NCBI GenBank assembly: GCA_021781745.1 | Contig: JAJXWH010000025.1 | Coordinates: 16,269-80,268 of the forward strand | Length of the DNA stretch: 64,000 nt | Reading direction: 5' to 3' | DNA from: Bacillota bacterium | Lineage (GTDB): Bacteria; Bacillota; Clostridia; Clostridiales; Clostridiaceae | In this document: positions 47,574-56,911 of the stretch, in pieces | Numbering within the stretch: the first letter of the stretch is position 1 | How the letters are laid out: each line of letters begins with the position of its first letter | Notes under the pieces: model-generated | Database searches by the model: none | Seen by the model: the letters and a program-made list of their open reading frames with translations, nothing else | Told to the model about the DNA's origin: nothing | Translations under genes and position numbers: made by a program

Positions 47574-48500
47574 ATGTATAAAGATATTGAAAATAGATTG
47601 GGTAAAATACAAGATATTAAAGTTTTAAAATCAGGATGGGCAGGAGAAATAATCTCCTTAAAATTTAAAGACAATACTCAAAAATATGTAGTTAAGACTT
47701 ATAATAGTAGTAAAAATGGACTTGAAAACATAAAACAAGAATGGAAAGGGCTAAACTTGCTTTATAATGTAAATTATCCAGTTCCAAGGCCAATAATGAG
47801 TGACTTTGCAAATGAAAAGCCTTATATAGTTATGGAAGAAATTGAAGGAGAAAATTTATGGACCTGTTATGAGACTTTGACTAAAGAAGGCAAAGATCAA
47901 TTATTGGAAACATTTGTAGAGGCTCTTTTTGAACTTCATAGATTAGATGTTTCCATAGTAGATAAGGAACTTGTAAAAGATTCTACAATCTCTTTTATTG
48001 AAAAAGAGATCATTGAGATTAAAAAATTGGCAGAAGAAAATAAATTGGAATATTTTACTCAAATAATAGATTGGTTACAGAAGGAGAAGGCGAATATTAT
48101 AGACGAGAAATTAGCTATAATCCATAGAGATTATCATCCATGGAATGTAATAGTTGATAACAATGAAAAAATCTATGTAATTGATTTACTGTGGGGGATT
48201 GGAGACTATAGATTTGATTTAGCATGGACGTGTACACTAATGGAAAGAAGCGGGTTTGACGACTTTAGCCAAAATGTGTTAGAAAAATATAAAGAACTAA
48301 AAAATGAGAGTATTAATAATTTTGAATATTTTAAAGTATTTTCAACCTTAAGATGGCTAATTAATGTTATAATCTCGTTAAAAACTGGTGAGAATCTTAA
48401 CGAAACAAGAAATAAAGAATTTGAGAAGTTTATTTGCCCGCTCATACAAAAGGGAATAAGGGCAATTCACGAAATTACTTGTATACAAATAACAATTTAA
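47574..48500 (+). CDS. APH/choline-kinase-like phosphotransferase
   Basis: 308 residues of the aminoglycoside phosphotransferase/choline kinase fold. Kinase motifs are VVKTY (nucleotide lysine), IVMEEIEGENLW (hinge), the catalytic loop IIHRDYHPWNVIVD, and IDLLWGIGDYRFDLAW in place of DFG. AGAGGAG precedes the ATG. Such genes in clostridia phosphorylate small alcohol or amine substrates; antibiotic resistance should not be assumed. Confidence 0.85.
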   Translation: MYKDIENRLGKIQDIKVLKSGWAGEIISLKFKDNTQKYVVKTYNSSKNGLENIKQEWKGLNLLYNVNYPVPRPIMSDFANEKPYIVMEEIEGENLWTCYETLTKEGKDQLLETFVEALFELHRLDVSIVDKELVKDSTISFIEKEIIEIKKLAEENKLEYFTQIIDWLQKEKANIIDEKLAIIHRDYHPWNVIVDNNEKIYVIDLLWGIGDYRFDLAWTCTLMERSGFDDFSQNVLEKYKELKNESINNFEYFKVFSTLRWLINVIISLKTGENLNETRNKEFEKFICPLIQKGIRAIHEITCIQITI

Positions 48501-48938
48501 ATAAACACTATATATAAAGAAATAATAACAGTATCCGGTTTAGTCAAGCTAACTTATAACTTTTCATCATACCCGCCAAGTGAAATTTTAAAGACAGAAA
48601 TTAATAGAGCATTTCCATATAAAAATACTATACTTTAAGCAAAATATAGTGTATACTACAATAAATTTATGAATGTTTAAAATACTATTTATAATGTATT
48701 ATATTAAGAGTTATCTTACAATCTTTTTCTATAATTTAATCATTCATAAATTACAAATATTAGGCAACTAAAAAATATTAATATAAATTTTAATAAAAAA
48801 AGGTTGCTATTTAAAAGGAAAGCTGATACAATAAATATTGTAATAAGAAAAGGTTTTTTATAGATATTATGCATTTCTCCTTTTAGAGAATTATATGAAT
48901 CGATATTAATCTTTGAATTTTAAAAGGAGGAATTAAAT
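48501..48938. other. 438-base gap with a short fragment resembling the radical SAM gene
   Basis: The stretch 48561-48600 reads SSYPPSEILKTE in one frame and closely matches 46865-46905 of the radical SAM gene (SPYPPYEILKTD), including 17 identical bases GAAATTTTAAAGACAGA. It may be a remnant of a duplicated or deleted gene. Otherwise AT-rich with a few inverted repeats (TACTATAC...ATAGTGTA near 48630); no other gene seen. Confidence 0.4.
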
Positions 48939-49094
48939 ATGCAAGATAAGACTTTAGTATGTAAAGATTGCGGAAATGAATTTGTTTTCACAACTGGAGA
49001 ACAAGAATTCTACAAAGAAAAAGGATTCGATAACGAACCTGTAAGATGTCCTGATTGTAGAAGAGCTAGAAAGCAACAAAATAATAGAAGATAG
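48939..49094 (+). CDS. Small zinc-ribbon protein
   Basis: 51 residues: CKDCGNEFVFTTGEQEFY then CPDCRRARKQQNNRR. Two CxxC pairs form the probable zinc-ribbon (the zf-trcl type small protein). AAAAGGAGGAATTAAAT before the ATG is near-ideal, implying high expression. A terminator follows directly. The cell role is unknown; the basic C-terminus suggests nucleic-acid contact. Confidence 0.85.
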   Translation: MQDKTLVCKDCGNEFVFTTGEQEFYKEKGFDNEPVRCPDCRRARKQQNNRR

Positions 49095-49106
49095 TTTTGT
49101 TATTTT

Positions 49107-49139
49107 AAGAGTTATAAGATTTTCTTATAACTCTTTTTT
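49107..49139 (+). terminator. Rho-independent terminator after the zinc-ribbon gene
   Basis: AAGAGTTATAAGA pairs with TCTTATAACTCTT across TTT, followed by TTTT. Confidence 0.88.
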
Positions 49140-49240
49140 GTATATGATCTAAAAAATTTAATATATAAAAAATATGTAATGTAATATTTAACGTGTTTTA
49201 GGAAATATGGTATGTGATTAGATGAGATGGGGGAGAGAAA

Positions 49241-49666
49241 ATGAATGATGAGATAGTAATTGAAGCAATGAAAGAGTCTGATATAGATCAAGTAATAGAG
49301 TTATGGAATAAAATATTGAACTCTTCATTTTTACAAAGTTCTGTTACAAAAGAAGAGTTAATACAGTATATTGAAAGAAACCCAGACGTTAGCTCAGTAG
49401 CATGTACAGATGATGGAAAAGTAATTGGAGTCTTGCTATGTGGTCATGATGGTATAAGGGGATTTATCTATCATATTGCAGTACATGATGAATATAAGGT
49501 TAATGAAATTACTAACAGAATGTTAGAGCGTTCTTTATCAAAACTCAAAGAAGCTGGTATAAAAAAGGGGTTTATATTTACACAAAGTAATACCCACGAT
49601 ATGGATGAAACCTTTAATTCTATAGGCTGGGTTGTAATTCCTAATAAACTCCAATTTGAAGTATAA
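49241..49666 (+). CDS. GNAT-family N-acetyltransferase
   Basis: 141 residues. The fold starts with IEAMKESDIDQVIELW; strand beta4 VIGVLLCGHDG and beta5 GFIYHIAVHDEYK are followed by the acetyl-CoA loop region and LKEAGIKKGFIFTQS. The pyrophosphate loop (Q/RxxGxG/A) is poorly kept (YKVNEITNRMLE), so CoA binding may be atypical. GGGGGAGAG precedes the ATG. A hairpin overlaps its stop codon (AAACTCCAA/TTGGAGTTT). Substrate unknown. Confidence 0.82.
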   Translation: MNDEIVIEAMKESDIDQVIELWNKILNSSFLQSSVTKEELIQYIERNPDVSSVACTDDGKVIGVLLCGHDGIRGFIYHIAVHDEYKVNEITNRMLERSLSKLKEAGIKKGFIFTQSNTHDMDETFNSIGWVVIPNKLQFEV

Positions 49667-50195
49667 TATTGGAGTTTTAAGAATGAGTATAGTATTAGAT
49701 ACAATTGGTCTATAATTTTGACCTATTGAGGTCTTTAACCTTGATGTTTACTATAAATATTTATATATGTATATATTTTAATACTTTTCTATTTAAATAT
49801 GTACATAGAAATCTTTAATTATATTTTTCTAGAAATATAGTTTTATAGGAATATGTGTAAATATTATTAAAAAAGTAAATAAGATGGAATTTGATTAACG
49901 TATTTATAAAGAACTTATCTTAATAAAATAACTTTATTAAAACTTTAAGCTTAAAACCATTGAAAAAAATAATCATAGCATGTACAATAAACAGAATAAA
50001 GTAATTAATACTATATAAAGAAATAATATATTTTGCTTTATTTTTATGTCTAATAACTGAAAATAAAGATATATGTTATAAAGAAAAAGATTAATTCCCA
50101 ATAATTTATTTTTAAGATTAGAAATATTGTTTGATAGGATGATATCTTATCTTGGATTTAAAGTAACATGTGTCTAAAGTAAGGGAGAGAAAATA
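49667..50195. other. 529-base AT-rich intergenic stretch
   Basis: No gene or recognisable RNA. A short hairpin with GACCTATTGAGGTC occurs near 49720, and GGATGATATCTTATCTTGG near 50138 is a weak inverted repeat ahead of the DUF1646 gene. The length is unusual for this window and could hold regulatory RNA that I do not recognise. Confidence 0.4.
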
Positions 50196-51218
50196 ATGTT
50201 GTACGTGTTGATTTTACTTTTATTAATAACTTTTGTGTTACCAATTATATCAAAGAAGGTAGAAGAAAATCTTGAACCTTTTCTGTTTTTGATAGGAATT
50301 TTAGCTGCTATCACATCAGGAGTTTTAAATAAAGATCTTTTTTTCAATATTTTTCAAAATAAATTTATGTATGCAATAGTAGTAGCTGTATTAATAGGTG
50401 GATTCTTATTTAAAGAACTTACTGATCATATAAATCTGGTATTAACAAATGTGTTAAAATATGTCCCGCTAAAAATTTTTGTTTTTTTAGTAATTGTAGT
50501 TTTGGGAATCCTCTCAAGTGTAATAACTGCAATTATAGCATCACTTTTCCTAGTGGAAATAATCAGTATGCTTCCTATTAGTAAAAAGAATAAAATAAAT
50601 ATTAATATAATTTCTTGTTTTTCTATTGGTCTTGGTGCAGTATTAACTCCCATAGGTGAACCTCTAGCAACAATTCTAGTTTCCAAGCTTAATGCAGATT
50701 TTTGGTTTCTATTTAATGAGTTTGGCATTTATATTATTCCAGGAATAATAATTCTAGGTATAATAGGGGTACTGTTTGCTAAAGAAGAGAAAATTCAGGA
50801 AGAAAAAGGTGAAGAGGTTGTTTTCAAGGAAACAAATAAAACTATAGTGGTAAGAGCACTTAAAATTTTACTATTTGTAATAGCGTTAGATTTACTGGGT
50901 GAAGGATTTAAACCTATTATTGATACATATATAATAGCTCTTGATACTCGTTATTTATATTGGGCTAATATGTGTTCTGCTGTTCTAGATAATGCAACAT
51001 TAGCTGCTGCTGAGGTAAGTGTTAAAATGTCAGAATTACAAATTAAAGCGGTACTGATGGGACTTCTTATTAGTGGGGGAATGATGATTCCAGGCAATAT
51101 ACCTAATATTATTTCCGCTGGGAAATTAAAAATCAAAAGCAATGAATGGATTAAATTAGGTGTTCCACTTGGGCTGCTTATTATGATTATTTACTATGCA
51201 ATTTTATTTGTTATATAG
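50196..51218 (+). CDS. DUF1646 membrane protein, probable cation transporter
   Basis: 340 residues with about 10 transmembrane segments, fitting the DUF1646 family in the ion-transporter (ArsB/NhaD-like) superfamily. Conserved features include SVITAIIASLFLVEIISMLP, GLGAVLTPIGEPLATI and VLDNATLAAAEVS near the C-terminus, with two inverted half-repeats each containing a Gly/Pro-rich break. AAGGGAGAG precedes the ATG. Substrate unknown. A 21-base perfect terminator stem follows. Confidence 0.85.
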   Translation: MLYVLILLLLITFVLPIISKKVEENLEPFLFLIGILAAITSGVLNKDLFFNIFQNKFMYAIVVAVLIGGFLFKELTDHINLVLTNVLKYVPLKIFVFLVIVVLGILSSVITAIIASLFLVEIISMLPISKKNKININIISCFSIGLGAVLTPIGEPLATILVSKLNADFWFLFNEFGIYIIPGIIILGIIGVLFAKEEKIQEEKGEEVVFKETNKTIVVRALKILLFVIALDLLGEGFKPIIDTYIIALDTRYLYWANMCSAVLDNATLAAAEVSVKMSELQIKAVLMGLLISGGMMIPGNIPNIISAGKLKIKSNEWIKLGVPLGLLIMIIYYAILFVI

Positions 51219-51233
51219 AACATGATTAAGATT

Positions 51234-51294
51234 AAGGTTACTTTATACTAAGCATCTCTGATTTTGCTTAGTATAAAGTAACCTTAATAATTTT
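51234..51294 (+). terminator. Rho-independent terminator with 21-base stem
   Basis: Arms 51234-51254 and 51265-51285 (AAGGTTACTTTATACTAAGC and complement) are perfect, loop about 10 bases, followed by AATAATTTTG. Confidence 0.8.
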
Positions 51295-51401
51295 GTAATT
51301 GATATAAGATATCTTTAATAGTATAATCAAATAGGAAGTAAACGTATATGGCATACTTGGATATAATTTACTTCCAGATACTTTACTAAGGAGTAGGAAA
51401 T

Positions 51402-52352
51402 ATGGATTATATTTTAGCAATGGTAGTTTCACTTATAATTGCGCTAATTGCCATGCCATTTCTTATGAAACTAGCTAATAAATTGCACTTTACAGATAAG
51501 CCTAACAAAAGAAAGCAGCATAAGGCACCAACACCACTATGCGGAGGTGTAGCTTTATATATTGGTTTTTTTATTCCGTATTTTATATTTTATAAAGATG
51601 ATACAAATCAGCAGATAACAATATTTGTAGCAGCAACTATGATAGTATTAATTGGATTAATAGATGATTGGTATAAATCAAGAGGAAAAGAATTTGCTAT
51701 ATTTCCAAGATTAGTTATTCAATTATTGTCAGCAATTTTAGTATTTAAAGCCAATATCGCATTCGTGGGGTTTACTAATCCTTTTACAGGTTATTATGTA
51801 GAATTAAATTCAACTATACAATTTATTCTTACAATAACATGGATATTTGGAGTAACAACGGTGATAAACTGGTCTGATGGTATGGATGGATTAGCAGGAG
51901 GTTTATCATTAATATCAGCAATTACATTTTTTTTAGCAGCAATTATATTAAATCAAAATCAATCAGCATTAGTATCAGTAATTTTAGTTGGAACTATTTT
52001 GGGATTTTTATATTATAATAAGTTTCCTGCAAAAGTATTTATGGGAGATTCAGGAGCAAATTTTTTAGGCTTCATCTTAAGCATTACTGCCTTGGACGGT
52101 GCCTTTAAGCAAGCAACAGTTATGAGCTTATTTATACCTATATTAGCTTTAGCAGTACCTATTTTTGATAATTTGTTTGTGATCTTTAAAAGATTTCTAG
52201 AAGGAAAACCTGTATATCAGGCAGATAGAAGTCAAATACACTTTAGATTAGAAGAAAAAGGTTTTACAAAAGTTCAAGTTATTAATTACATAATGTTAGT
52301 AAGTTTAACATTTAGTATAGCTTCTATAATTTTGTTATTAATAAAGCGGTAA
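51402..52352 (+). CDS. WecA/TagO-family undecaprenyl-phosphate sugar-1-phosphate transferase
   Basis: 316 residues, about 10 transmembrane segments. MraY/WecA-superfamily motifs are KRKQHKAPTPLCGG, LIDDWY, VINWSDGMDGLAGG, FMGDSGANFLGF and the cytoplasmic loop with DRSQIHFRLEEKG (HxH-like QIHFR). It puts N-acetylhexosamine phosphate on undecaprenyl phosphate, the first step for teichoic-acid or surface polysaccharide. AAGGAG precedes the ATG. It stands alone before the SAM riboswitch. Confidence 0.93.
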   Translation: MDYILAMVVSLIIALIAMPFLMKLANKLHFTDKPNKRKQHKAPTPLCGGVALYIGFFIPYFIFYKDDTNQQITIFVAATMIVLIGLIDDWYKSRGKEFAIFPRLVIQLLSAILVFKANIAFVGFTNPFTGYYVELNSTIQFILTITWIFGVTTVINWSDGMDGLAGGLSLISAITFFLAAIILNQNQSALVSVILVGTILGFLYYNKFPAKVFMGDSGANFLGFILSITALDGAFKQATVMSLFIPILALAVPIFDNLFVIFKRFLEGKPVYQADRSQIHFRLEEKGFTKVQVINYIMLVSLTFSIASIILLLIKR

Positions 52353-52476
52353 TACAATTGGCAGTTGAAGAAAAAGTAATTGTATATGTTTCTATATTTT
52401 GACAACCTTGAGTTTTATGATAAGATAAAATCTTTACAAAGAAGATTTTATAATATATAATGACTAATAATAAGAA

Positions 52477-52585
52477 CTTATCAAGAGCGGTGGAGGGACT
52501 GGCCCGAAGAAACCCAGCAACCGGTGTATTTTAGTATAAAATATACTTGGTGCTAAATCCTGCAGCTGAAGAGCTGAAAGATAAG
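52477..52585 (+). ncRNA. SAM-I (S-box) riboswitch aptamer
   Basis: The SAM-I consensus is clear: CTTATCAAGAGCGGTGGAGG, then GGCCCGAAGAAACCCAGCAA, CCGG, TGGTGCTAAATCCTGC, and GAAAGATAAG as the 3' P1 strand. P1 is CTTATC/GATAAG. It represses downstream methionine genes when S-adenosylmethionine is plentiful. A terminator hairpin follows at 52603-52634. Confidence 0.97.
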
Positions 52586-52602
52586 GTGTTTTAGGGAATG
52601 TT

Positions 52603-52634
52603 AAGCCTAAGGGAATGCCTTTAGGCTTTTTTTA
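52603..52634 (+). terminator. SAM riboswitch expression-platform terminator
   Basis: AAGCCTAA pairs with TTAGGCTT across GGGAATGCCT, extended by CT..; followed by TTTTTATT. It forms when SAM is bound. Confidence 0.9.
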
Positions 52635-52669
52635 TTAGCTAAAAACAATAAACAAATGGGGGGATAGAA

Positions 52670-53338
52670 ATAGAGATAAATAAAGACGAAGTACTTAGAT
52701 ATCTAGGGTATAAAGGACAGTACATAGACAAAAATTTAAGTACAATAATTGATGAATGCAGGGAAGAAATTAAAAAAGTTATAACTCCCAGAGTCATTTA
52801 TAGCTATAAAGAAATAAAATCAAATGGTGATAGTATAGATGTTATTTCTACTAATCTAATTTTAAAGGGCAAGGATATAACAGAGCACTTAAAGGATTCA
52901 AAGGTATGTGCATTAATGGCCGTAACCTTAGGAAATGATGTGGAAAAAAGAACTAGATTATATGAAAAGACTAATTTAACAAAAGCACTTATATTTGATG
53001 CTTGTGCTACAACAGCAGTTGAAGAAATCTGTGATGCAGTAGAAGAAGAAATTAAAGAAAAGGCTCTGGCCGAGGGCATGGATATAACCTATAGGTATAG
53101 TCCTGGATATGGAGATCTGTCTTTAGATATTCAAAGTAGCTTTTTAAGAGCATTAGATGCACAAAAAAGGATAGGGCTTACAGTATCAGAAAACAATTTA
53201 TTATTCCCTAGAAAATCTGTCACTGCAATAATTGGAATTGTAGAGAGTAGAAATAGAAAAAATAAAAGAAGCTGTAAAGAATGCAGTAATTATGAAAATT
53301 GCAGCTTTAGAAGAGAGGGCGAAAGTTGTGGAGATTAA
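52670..53338 (+). CDS. Methionine synthase activation-domain protein (separate MetH module)
   Basis: About 222 residues. From IEINKDEVLRYLGYKG to VSENNLLFPRKSVTAIIG it matches the cobalamin-dependent methionine synthase activation (reactivation) domain, with PGYGDLSLDIQ as the SAM-binding region, and ends in a Cys-rich tail (CKECSNYENC). The reading frame upstream of the first in-frame ATG (52916) is clearly coding. No ATG, GTG or TTG lies near the ribosome-site-like GGGGGG at 52658-52663; ATA 52670 is the best-placed candidate. An out-of-frame ATG is fused to that G tract. Overlaps metH. Confidence 0.85.
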   Translation: MEINKDEVLRYLGYKGQYIDKNLSTIIDECREEIKKVITPRVIYSYKEIKSNGDSIDVISTNLILKGKDITEHLKDSKVCALMAVTLGNDVEKRTRLYEKTNLTKALIFDACATTAVEEICDAVEEEIKEKALAEGMDITYRYSPGYGDLSLDIQSSFLRALDAQKRIGLTVSENNLLFPRKSVTAIIGIVESRNRKNKRSCKECSNYENCSFRREGESCGD

Positions 53339-55736
53339 AGAATATATAAAAAATAACATATTAATATTTGATGGAGCAATGGGAACCATGCTTCAGAGGA
53401 AAGGATTAAAACTTGGAGAAAATCCAGAACTTCTAAATATTAAAGAACCAGATATAATAGAAGAAATCCATAAAGAGTATATAGAAAGTGGAGCAAATGT
53501 AATAACAACTAATACTTTTGGAGCCAATGAACTTAAGTTAAAACTTTGCAATTTGGAAGTTGAAGATGCAGTAGATGCAGCAGTTAAAATAGCTAAAAAG
53601 GCAAAGGGAAGCAGTAACACATACATTGCTTTAGATATTGGACCAATTGGAGAACTTTTAGAGCCAATGGGAACATTAAGCTTTGATAGAGCATATGAAA
53701 TTTTTAAACGTCAAATAGTTCAAGGTGTTAAATCTGGTGCAGATATAATTTTAATTGAAACAATGACTGATTTATATGAACTTAAGGCGGCTATACTTGC
53801 GGCAAAGGAAAATTCGGATCTGCCTGTATTTTGTACTATGACTTTTGAAGAAAACTTAAGAACATTTACTGGATGCTCACCTGAGGCAATGGTGCTTGTA
53901 TTAGAAGGGTTAGGGGTAGATGCACTTGGTGTTAATTGTTCTCTTGGACCAAAGCAGTTAAAACCTGTTATAGAAGAAATATGCAGCTTGGCACATATTC
54001 CAGTGATGATTCAGCCAAATGCCGGACTTCCAACATTATCCATAGGAAATGAAACAAAATATGATGTGACAAAAGAGGAATTTGCAGATACAGTATGCAG
54101 TTTTATTGATTTAGGTGTTAGAGTAATTGGAGGCTGCTGCGGAACAACTCCAGATTATATAAAGGAATTAAGTATAAGAGTTAAAGACAAAGTAGTTACC
54201 CCAATAGAAAGAAACAACAACTACTCCGCAATCTGCACACCATCAAAGGTTGTTAGAATAGATGGAGTTAGGATAATAGGTGAAAGAATTAACCCAACAG
54301 GTAAAAAAATATTTAAAGAAGCATTAAAAAATGGAGATTTAGATTATATTTTAAATCAAGCTGTTTCTCAAATTGAAGCGGGTGCACATATTTTAGATGT
54401 AAATGTTGGGCTGCCTGAAATTGATGAACCAAGCATGATGCATAAGGTTATAAAAGAAATACAAGGTATAATGGATACACCACTTCAAATAGATTCATCA
54501 GATCATAAAGCAATAGAAACTGGACTTAGATATTATAATGGAAAACCTATATTAAATTCAGTTAATGGCGAAGATGAAGTGCTAGATAAAATTCTTCCTT
54601 TAGTTAAAAAATATGGTGCAAGTGTTGTAGGTTTAACTTTAGATGAGAGAGGTATACCTGCGAAAGCAGAAGAAAGATTTGAAATTGCTAAGAAAATTAT
54701 AAGTAGAGCAGCAGAATATGGAATTAAGAAAGAAGATGTGTTTATTGACTGTTTAGTTTTAACTGTATCGGCTCAGCAAGAAGAAGTTCAAGAAACCTTA
54801 AAAGCTGTAAGGATGGTTAAGGAAAAGTTAGGAGTCAAAACAGTACTTGGAGTTTCGAATATATCTTTTGGACTTCCCAATAGGGAATTAATTAATGAAA
54901 CTTTCCTAGCTTTAGCTCTTGCAAATGGACTAGATTTACCTATAATCAATCCTAATGTAAGTGGAATGACAAGAGTTATTGATTCTTATAATGTTTTATA
55001 TAACTATGACAAAGGTGCAGAAGTATACATTAATAATTATGCTAATGTAGAGTTAGCAACAGAAGTTACTGTTAAGGGTAATGGGACTTTTAAGAATAAT
55101 AGTACTTCAAACGAAGAACATGATTTGAAGTATATTGTTGTCAAAGGATTAAAAGAAGAAGCTAAGCAGGCTACAATTGAGCTTTTAAAAGAAAAGAACG
55201 AGCTTGAAATAGTTAATGAGTATTTAATTCCAGCCCTAGATGAAGTGGGAAATAAATATGAAAAGGGTGAATTGTTTTTACCTCAACTAATACAGGCTGC
55301 TGAAACAGTAAAAAATTCTTTTGGCATTTTAAAAGCTGAAATTGTAAAGAATAATTCAAAGACCATTTCAAAGGGAAAAATAATAGTGGCAACTGTAAAA
55401 GGTGATATCCATGATATAGGAAAGAATATAGTTAAAGTTATTTTAGAGAATTATGGATATGAGATGATAGACTTAGGAAAAGATGTTCCTATTAAAACTG
55501 TTGTAGAAGAGGCTAAAAATCATAATGTATCCTTAATTGGGCTAAGTGCACTTATGACAACAACCCTTAAGAGCATGGAAGAAACAATACAAGCTTTAAA
55601 AGAAGATGGATATGTAGGAAAAGTGTTTGTTGGAGGAGCAGTACTGACTAAAGATACTGCTGAGAGAATAGGAGCAGATTTCTATGCAAAAGATGCAAAA
55701 GAATCAGTAGAAATCGCAAGAGAGGTATTAGGATAA
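53328..55736 (+). CDS. metH: Cobalamin-dependent methionine synthase MetH (lacks activation domain)
   Basis: 802 residues from GTG 53328, which has AGAGAGGG 8 bases upstream and gives the standard start EIKEYIKNNILIFDGAMG; an ATG at 53292 would add 12 residues. Domains: homocysteine methyltransferase (1-300, zinc cysteines in GVNC and GGCCGTTPDY), pterin/CH3-THF barrel (310-580, GERINPTGKK and DVNVGLPEID), B12 cap and B12-binding domain (LVPALDE-type, DIHDIGKN with the lower-ligand histidine). The fourth, activation domain is the product of the preceding gene. Both lie behind a SAM-I riboswitch. Confidence 0.95.
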   Translation: MEIKEYIKNNILIFDGAMGTMLQRKGLKLGENPELLNIKEPDIIEEIHKEYIESGANVITTNTFGANELKLKLCNLEVEDAVDAAVKIAKKAKGSSNTYIALDIGPIGELLEPMGTLSFDRAYEIFKRQIVQGVKSGADIILIETMTDLYELKAAILAAKENSDLPVFCTMTFEENLRTFTGCSPEAMVLVLEGLGVDALGVNCSLGPKQLKPVIEEICSLAHIPVMIQPNAGLPTLSIGNETKYDVTKEEFADTVCSFIDLGVRVIGGCCGTTPDYIKELSIRVKDKVVTPIERNNNYSAICTPSKVVRIDGVRIIGERINPTGKKIFKEALKNGDLDYILNQAVSQIEAGAHILDVNVGLPEIDEPSMMHKVIKEIQGIMDTPLQIDSSDHKAIETGLRYYNGKPILNSVNGEDEVLDKILPLVKKYGASVVGLTLDERGIPAKAEERFEIAKKIISRAAEYGIKKEDVFIDCLVLTVSAQQEEVQETLKAVRMVKEKLGVKTVLGVSNISFGLPNRELINETFLALALANGLDLPIINPNVSGMTRVIDSYNVLYNYDKGAEVYINNYANVELATEVTVKGNGTFKNNSTSNEEHDLKYIVVKGLKEEAKQATIELLKEKNELEIVNEYLIPALDEVGNKYEKGELFLPQLIQAAETVKNSFGILKAEIVKNNSKTISKGKIIVATVKGDIHDIGKNIVKVILENYGYEMIDLGKDVPIKTVVEEAKNHNVSLIGLSALMTTTLKSMEETIQALKEDGYVGKVFVGGAVLTKDTAERIGADFYAKDAKESVEIAREVLG

Positions 55737-55781
55737 TATTTAAGCAAGAATTATTTTAATTATAACTTAGGCAGCCGAAAG

Positions 55782-55858
55782 GGCAGAGATTCTATTGATT
55801 GGGTTACTATTAACTTATTCTCTAATGTAACACTAAACAATAGAATCTCTGTCCTTCT
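55782..55858. terminator. Long hairpin between convergent metH and MBL genes
   Basis: GGCAGAGATTCTATTG pairs with CAATAGAATCTCTGTCC over a 40-base loop that itself contains weak pairing. Exits are CTTCTTAGTTT on plus. Confidence 0.65.
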
Positions 55859-55888
55859 TAGTTTAAGATGAAAAGGTTGAGATATATG

Positions 55889-56692
55889 CTATAACTCAAT
55901 TACATCTAAATCATCTGGCATATATATGTTTCCATGGAATTCGTCTTTACCTTCTGCTATGTATAATTTTTTTCTATTCTCTAAATTTTTATCTTCTGTA
56001 TGATATAGAATAACATTTTTTACATTCAATTCTTGAGCGTTCTTGCAGGCATCTTTTGCGGTAGCGTGATGTTTTTCGTAAGGTTTAAATATGTCCCTTT
56101 GGGAATAAAGGCAAAATGCTTCGTGAAGTAAGTAATCTACATTCTCGCAATAAGTTTTAACAGCTTCACGGTAAGGTTCATCCCCTAAAAAGGTTAAAGA
56201 TTTACCGTTTAAAAGTAAAGTTTTAAATCCATATTGAAGATCCTTTGTGCTATGTATATCAAAAAAAGTTACAGGTCTATCTAAGATAGATGTTGAATAA
56301 CTATCTTCTATTTTATTAAAAACTATTCTATTGTCAAATAGCTTTAAAAATTTTTTCTGGAGGACAAATGAGCATATTGTTTTTATAGCATCTATAGATG
56401 TTTCATGACAATAAATATTTAAGTTTCCGGTGTATTTATCATTTAAAATACCTTGAGCCGCAGCACGAATAACCCAAACGCTACCCAATATATGATCATT
56501 ATGATTATGAGATATAAACATATTATGAATTTGATTAATTGAGATATTTAATTTCTCTAAGTTAGCAAGTATAGTATTACCACCGCCTGCATCAATAAGG
56601 AAGTGTTCATCATCCTTTGATAAAGTAAAACATGTATTATAACATTTTGTAACCATTGCAGAGCCTGTACCAAGTATATTTATTTTTTCCAT
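55889..56692 (-). CDS. MBL-fold metal-dependent hydrolase (RNase Z-like)
   Basis: 267 residues from ATG 56692, preceded by GAGGAG; a TTG at 56698 is too close. The metallo-beta-lactamase motif SHNHNDHILG is clear, with ILGTGSAMVTKCYNTCFTL at the start, SLTFLGDEP, DYLLHEAF and KHHATAKDAC for the remaining metal ligands and NVILYHTED at the end. It resembles RNase Z and the AHL-lactonase-like group but is shorter than true tRNase Z (no exosite arm evident). Substrate not determined. Confidence 0.85.
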   Translation of the reverse strand: MEKINILGTGSAMVTKCYNTCFTLSKDDEHFLIDAGGGNTILANLEKLNISINQIHNMFISHNHNDHILGSVWVIRAAAQGILNDKYTGNLNIYCHETSIDAIKTICSFVLQKKFLKLFDNRIVFNKIEDSYSTSILDRPVTFFDIHSTKDLQYGFKTLLLNGKSLTFLGDEPYREAVKTYCENVDYLLHEAFCLYSQRDIFKPYEKHHATAKDACKNAQELNVKNVILYHTEDKNLENRKKLYIAEGKDEFHGNIYMPDDLDVIEL

Positions 56693-56893
56693 CTTCAATC
56701 TCCTCGCATAAAGATAAGAATATAAAAGATAATATAATTAAGGGTATTTCTTATCTAAAATCATTAGTTGTTAATTTAATTAGTTATAATTATAGAAATT
56801 ATATAGGACAATTACAAGTACTATATACAGTTTTTCGTTCTAAAAGTTTGTCCATAAAATTAATCAAAAGCATTTACTTATATCTATACATGA

Positions 56894-56911
56894 TATATAC
56901 TAGTGTATATA
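56894..56911. promoter_or_regulatory. Candidate operator palindrome upstream of the ECF S-component gene
   Basis: Perfect inverted repeat TATATAC-TAGT-GTATATA, 31 bases before the ATG of the transporter gene, close to where -10 or +1 would lie. It could bind a vitamin-sensing repressor; no factor can be assigned by sequence alone. Confidence 0.45.

Noticed and set aside
47574..48500. Aminoglycoside resistance gene
   Set aside because: The kinase fold is shared with many small-molecule kinases; no resistance-specific signature was seen.
48501..48938. Complete pseudogene of the radical SAM protein
   Set aside because: Only about 40 bases show similarity; not enough to define a pseudogene, so it is listed as a possible fragment.
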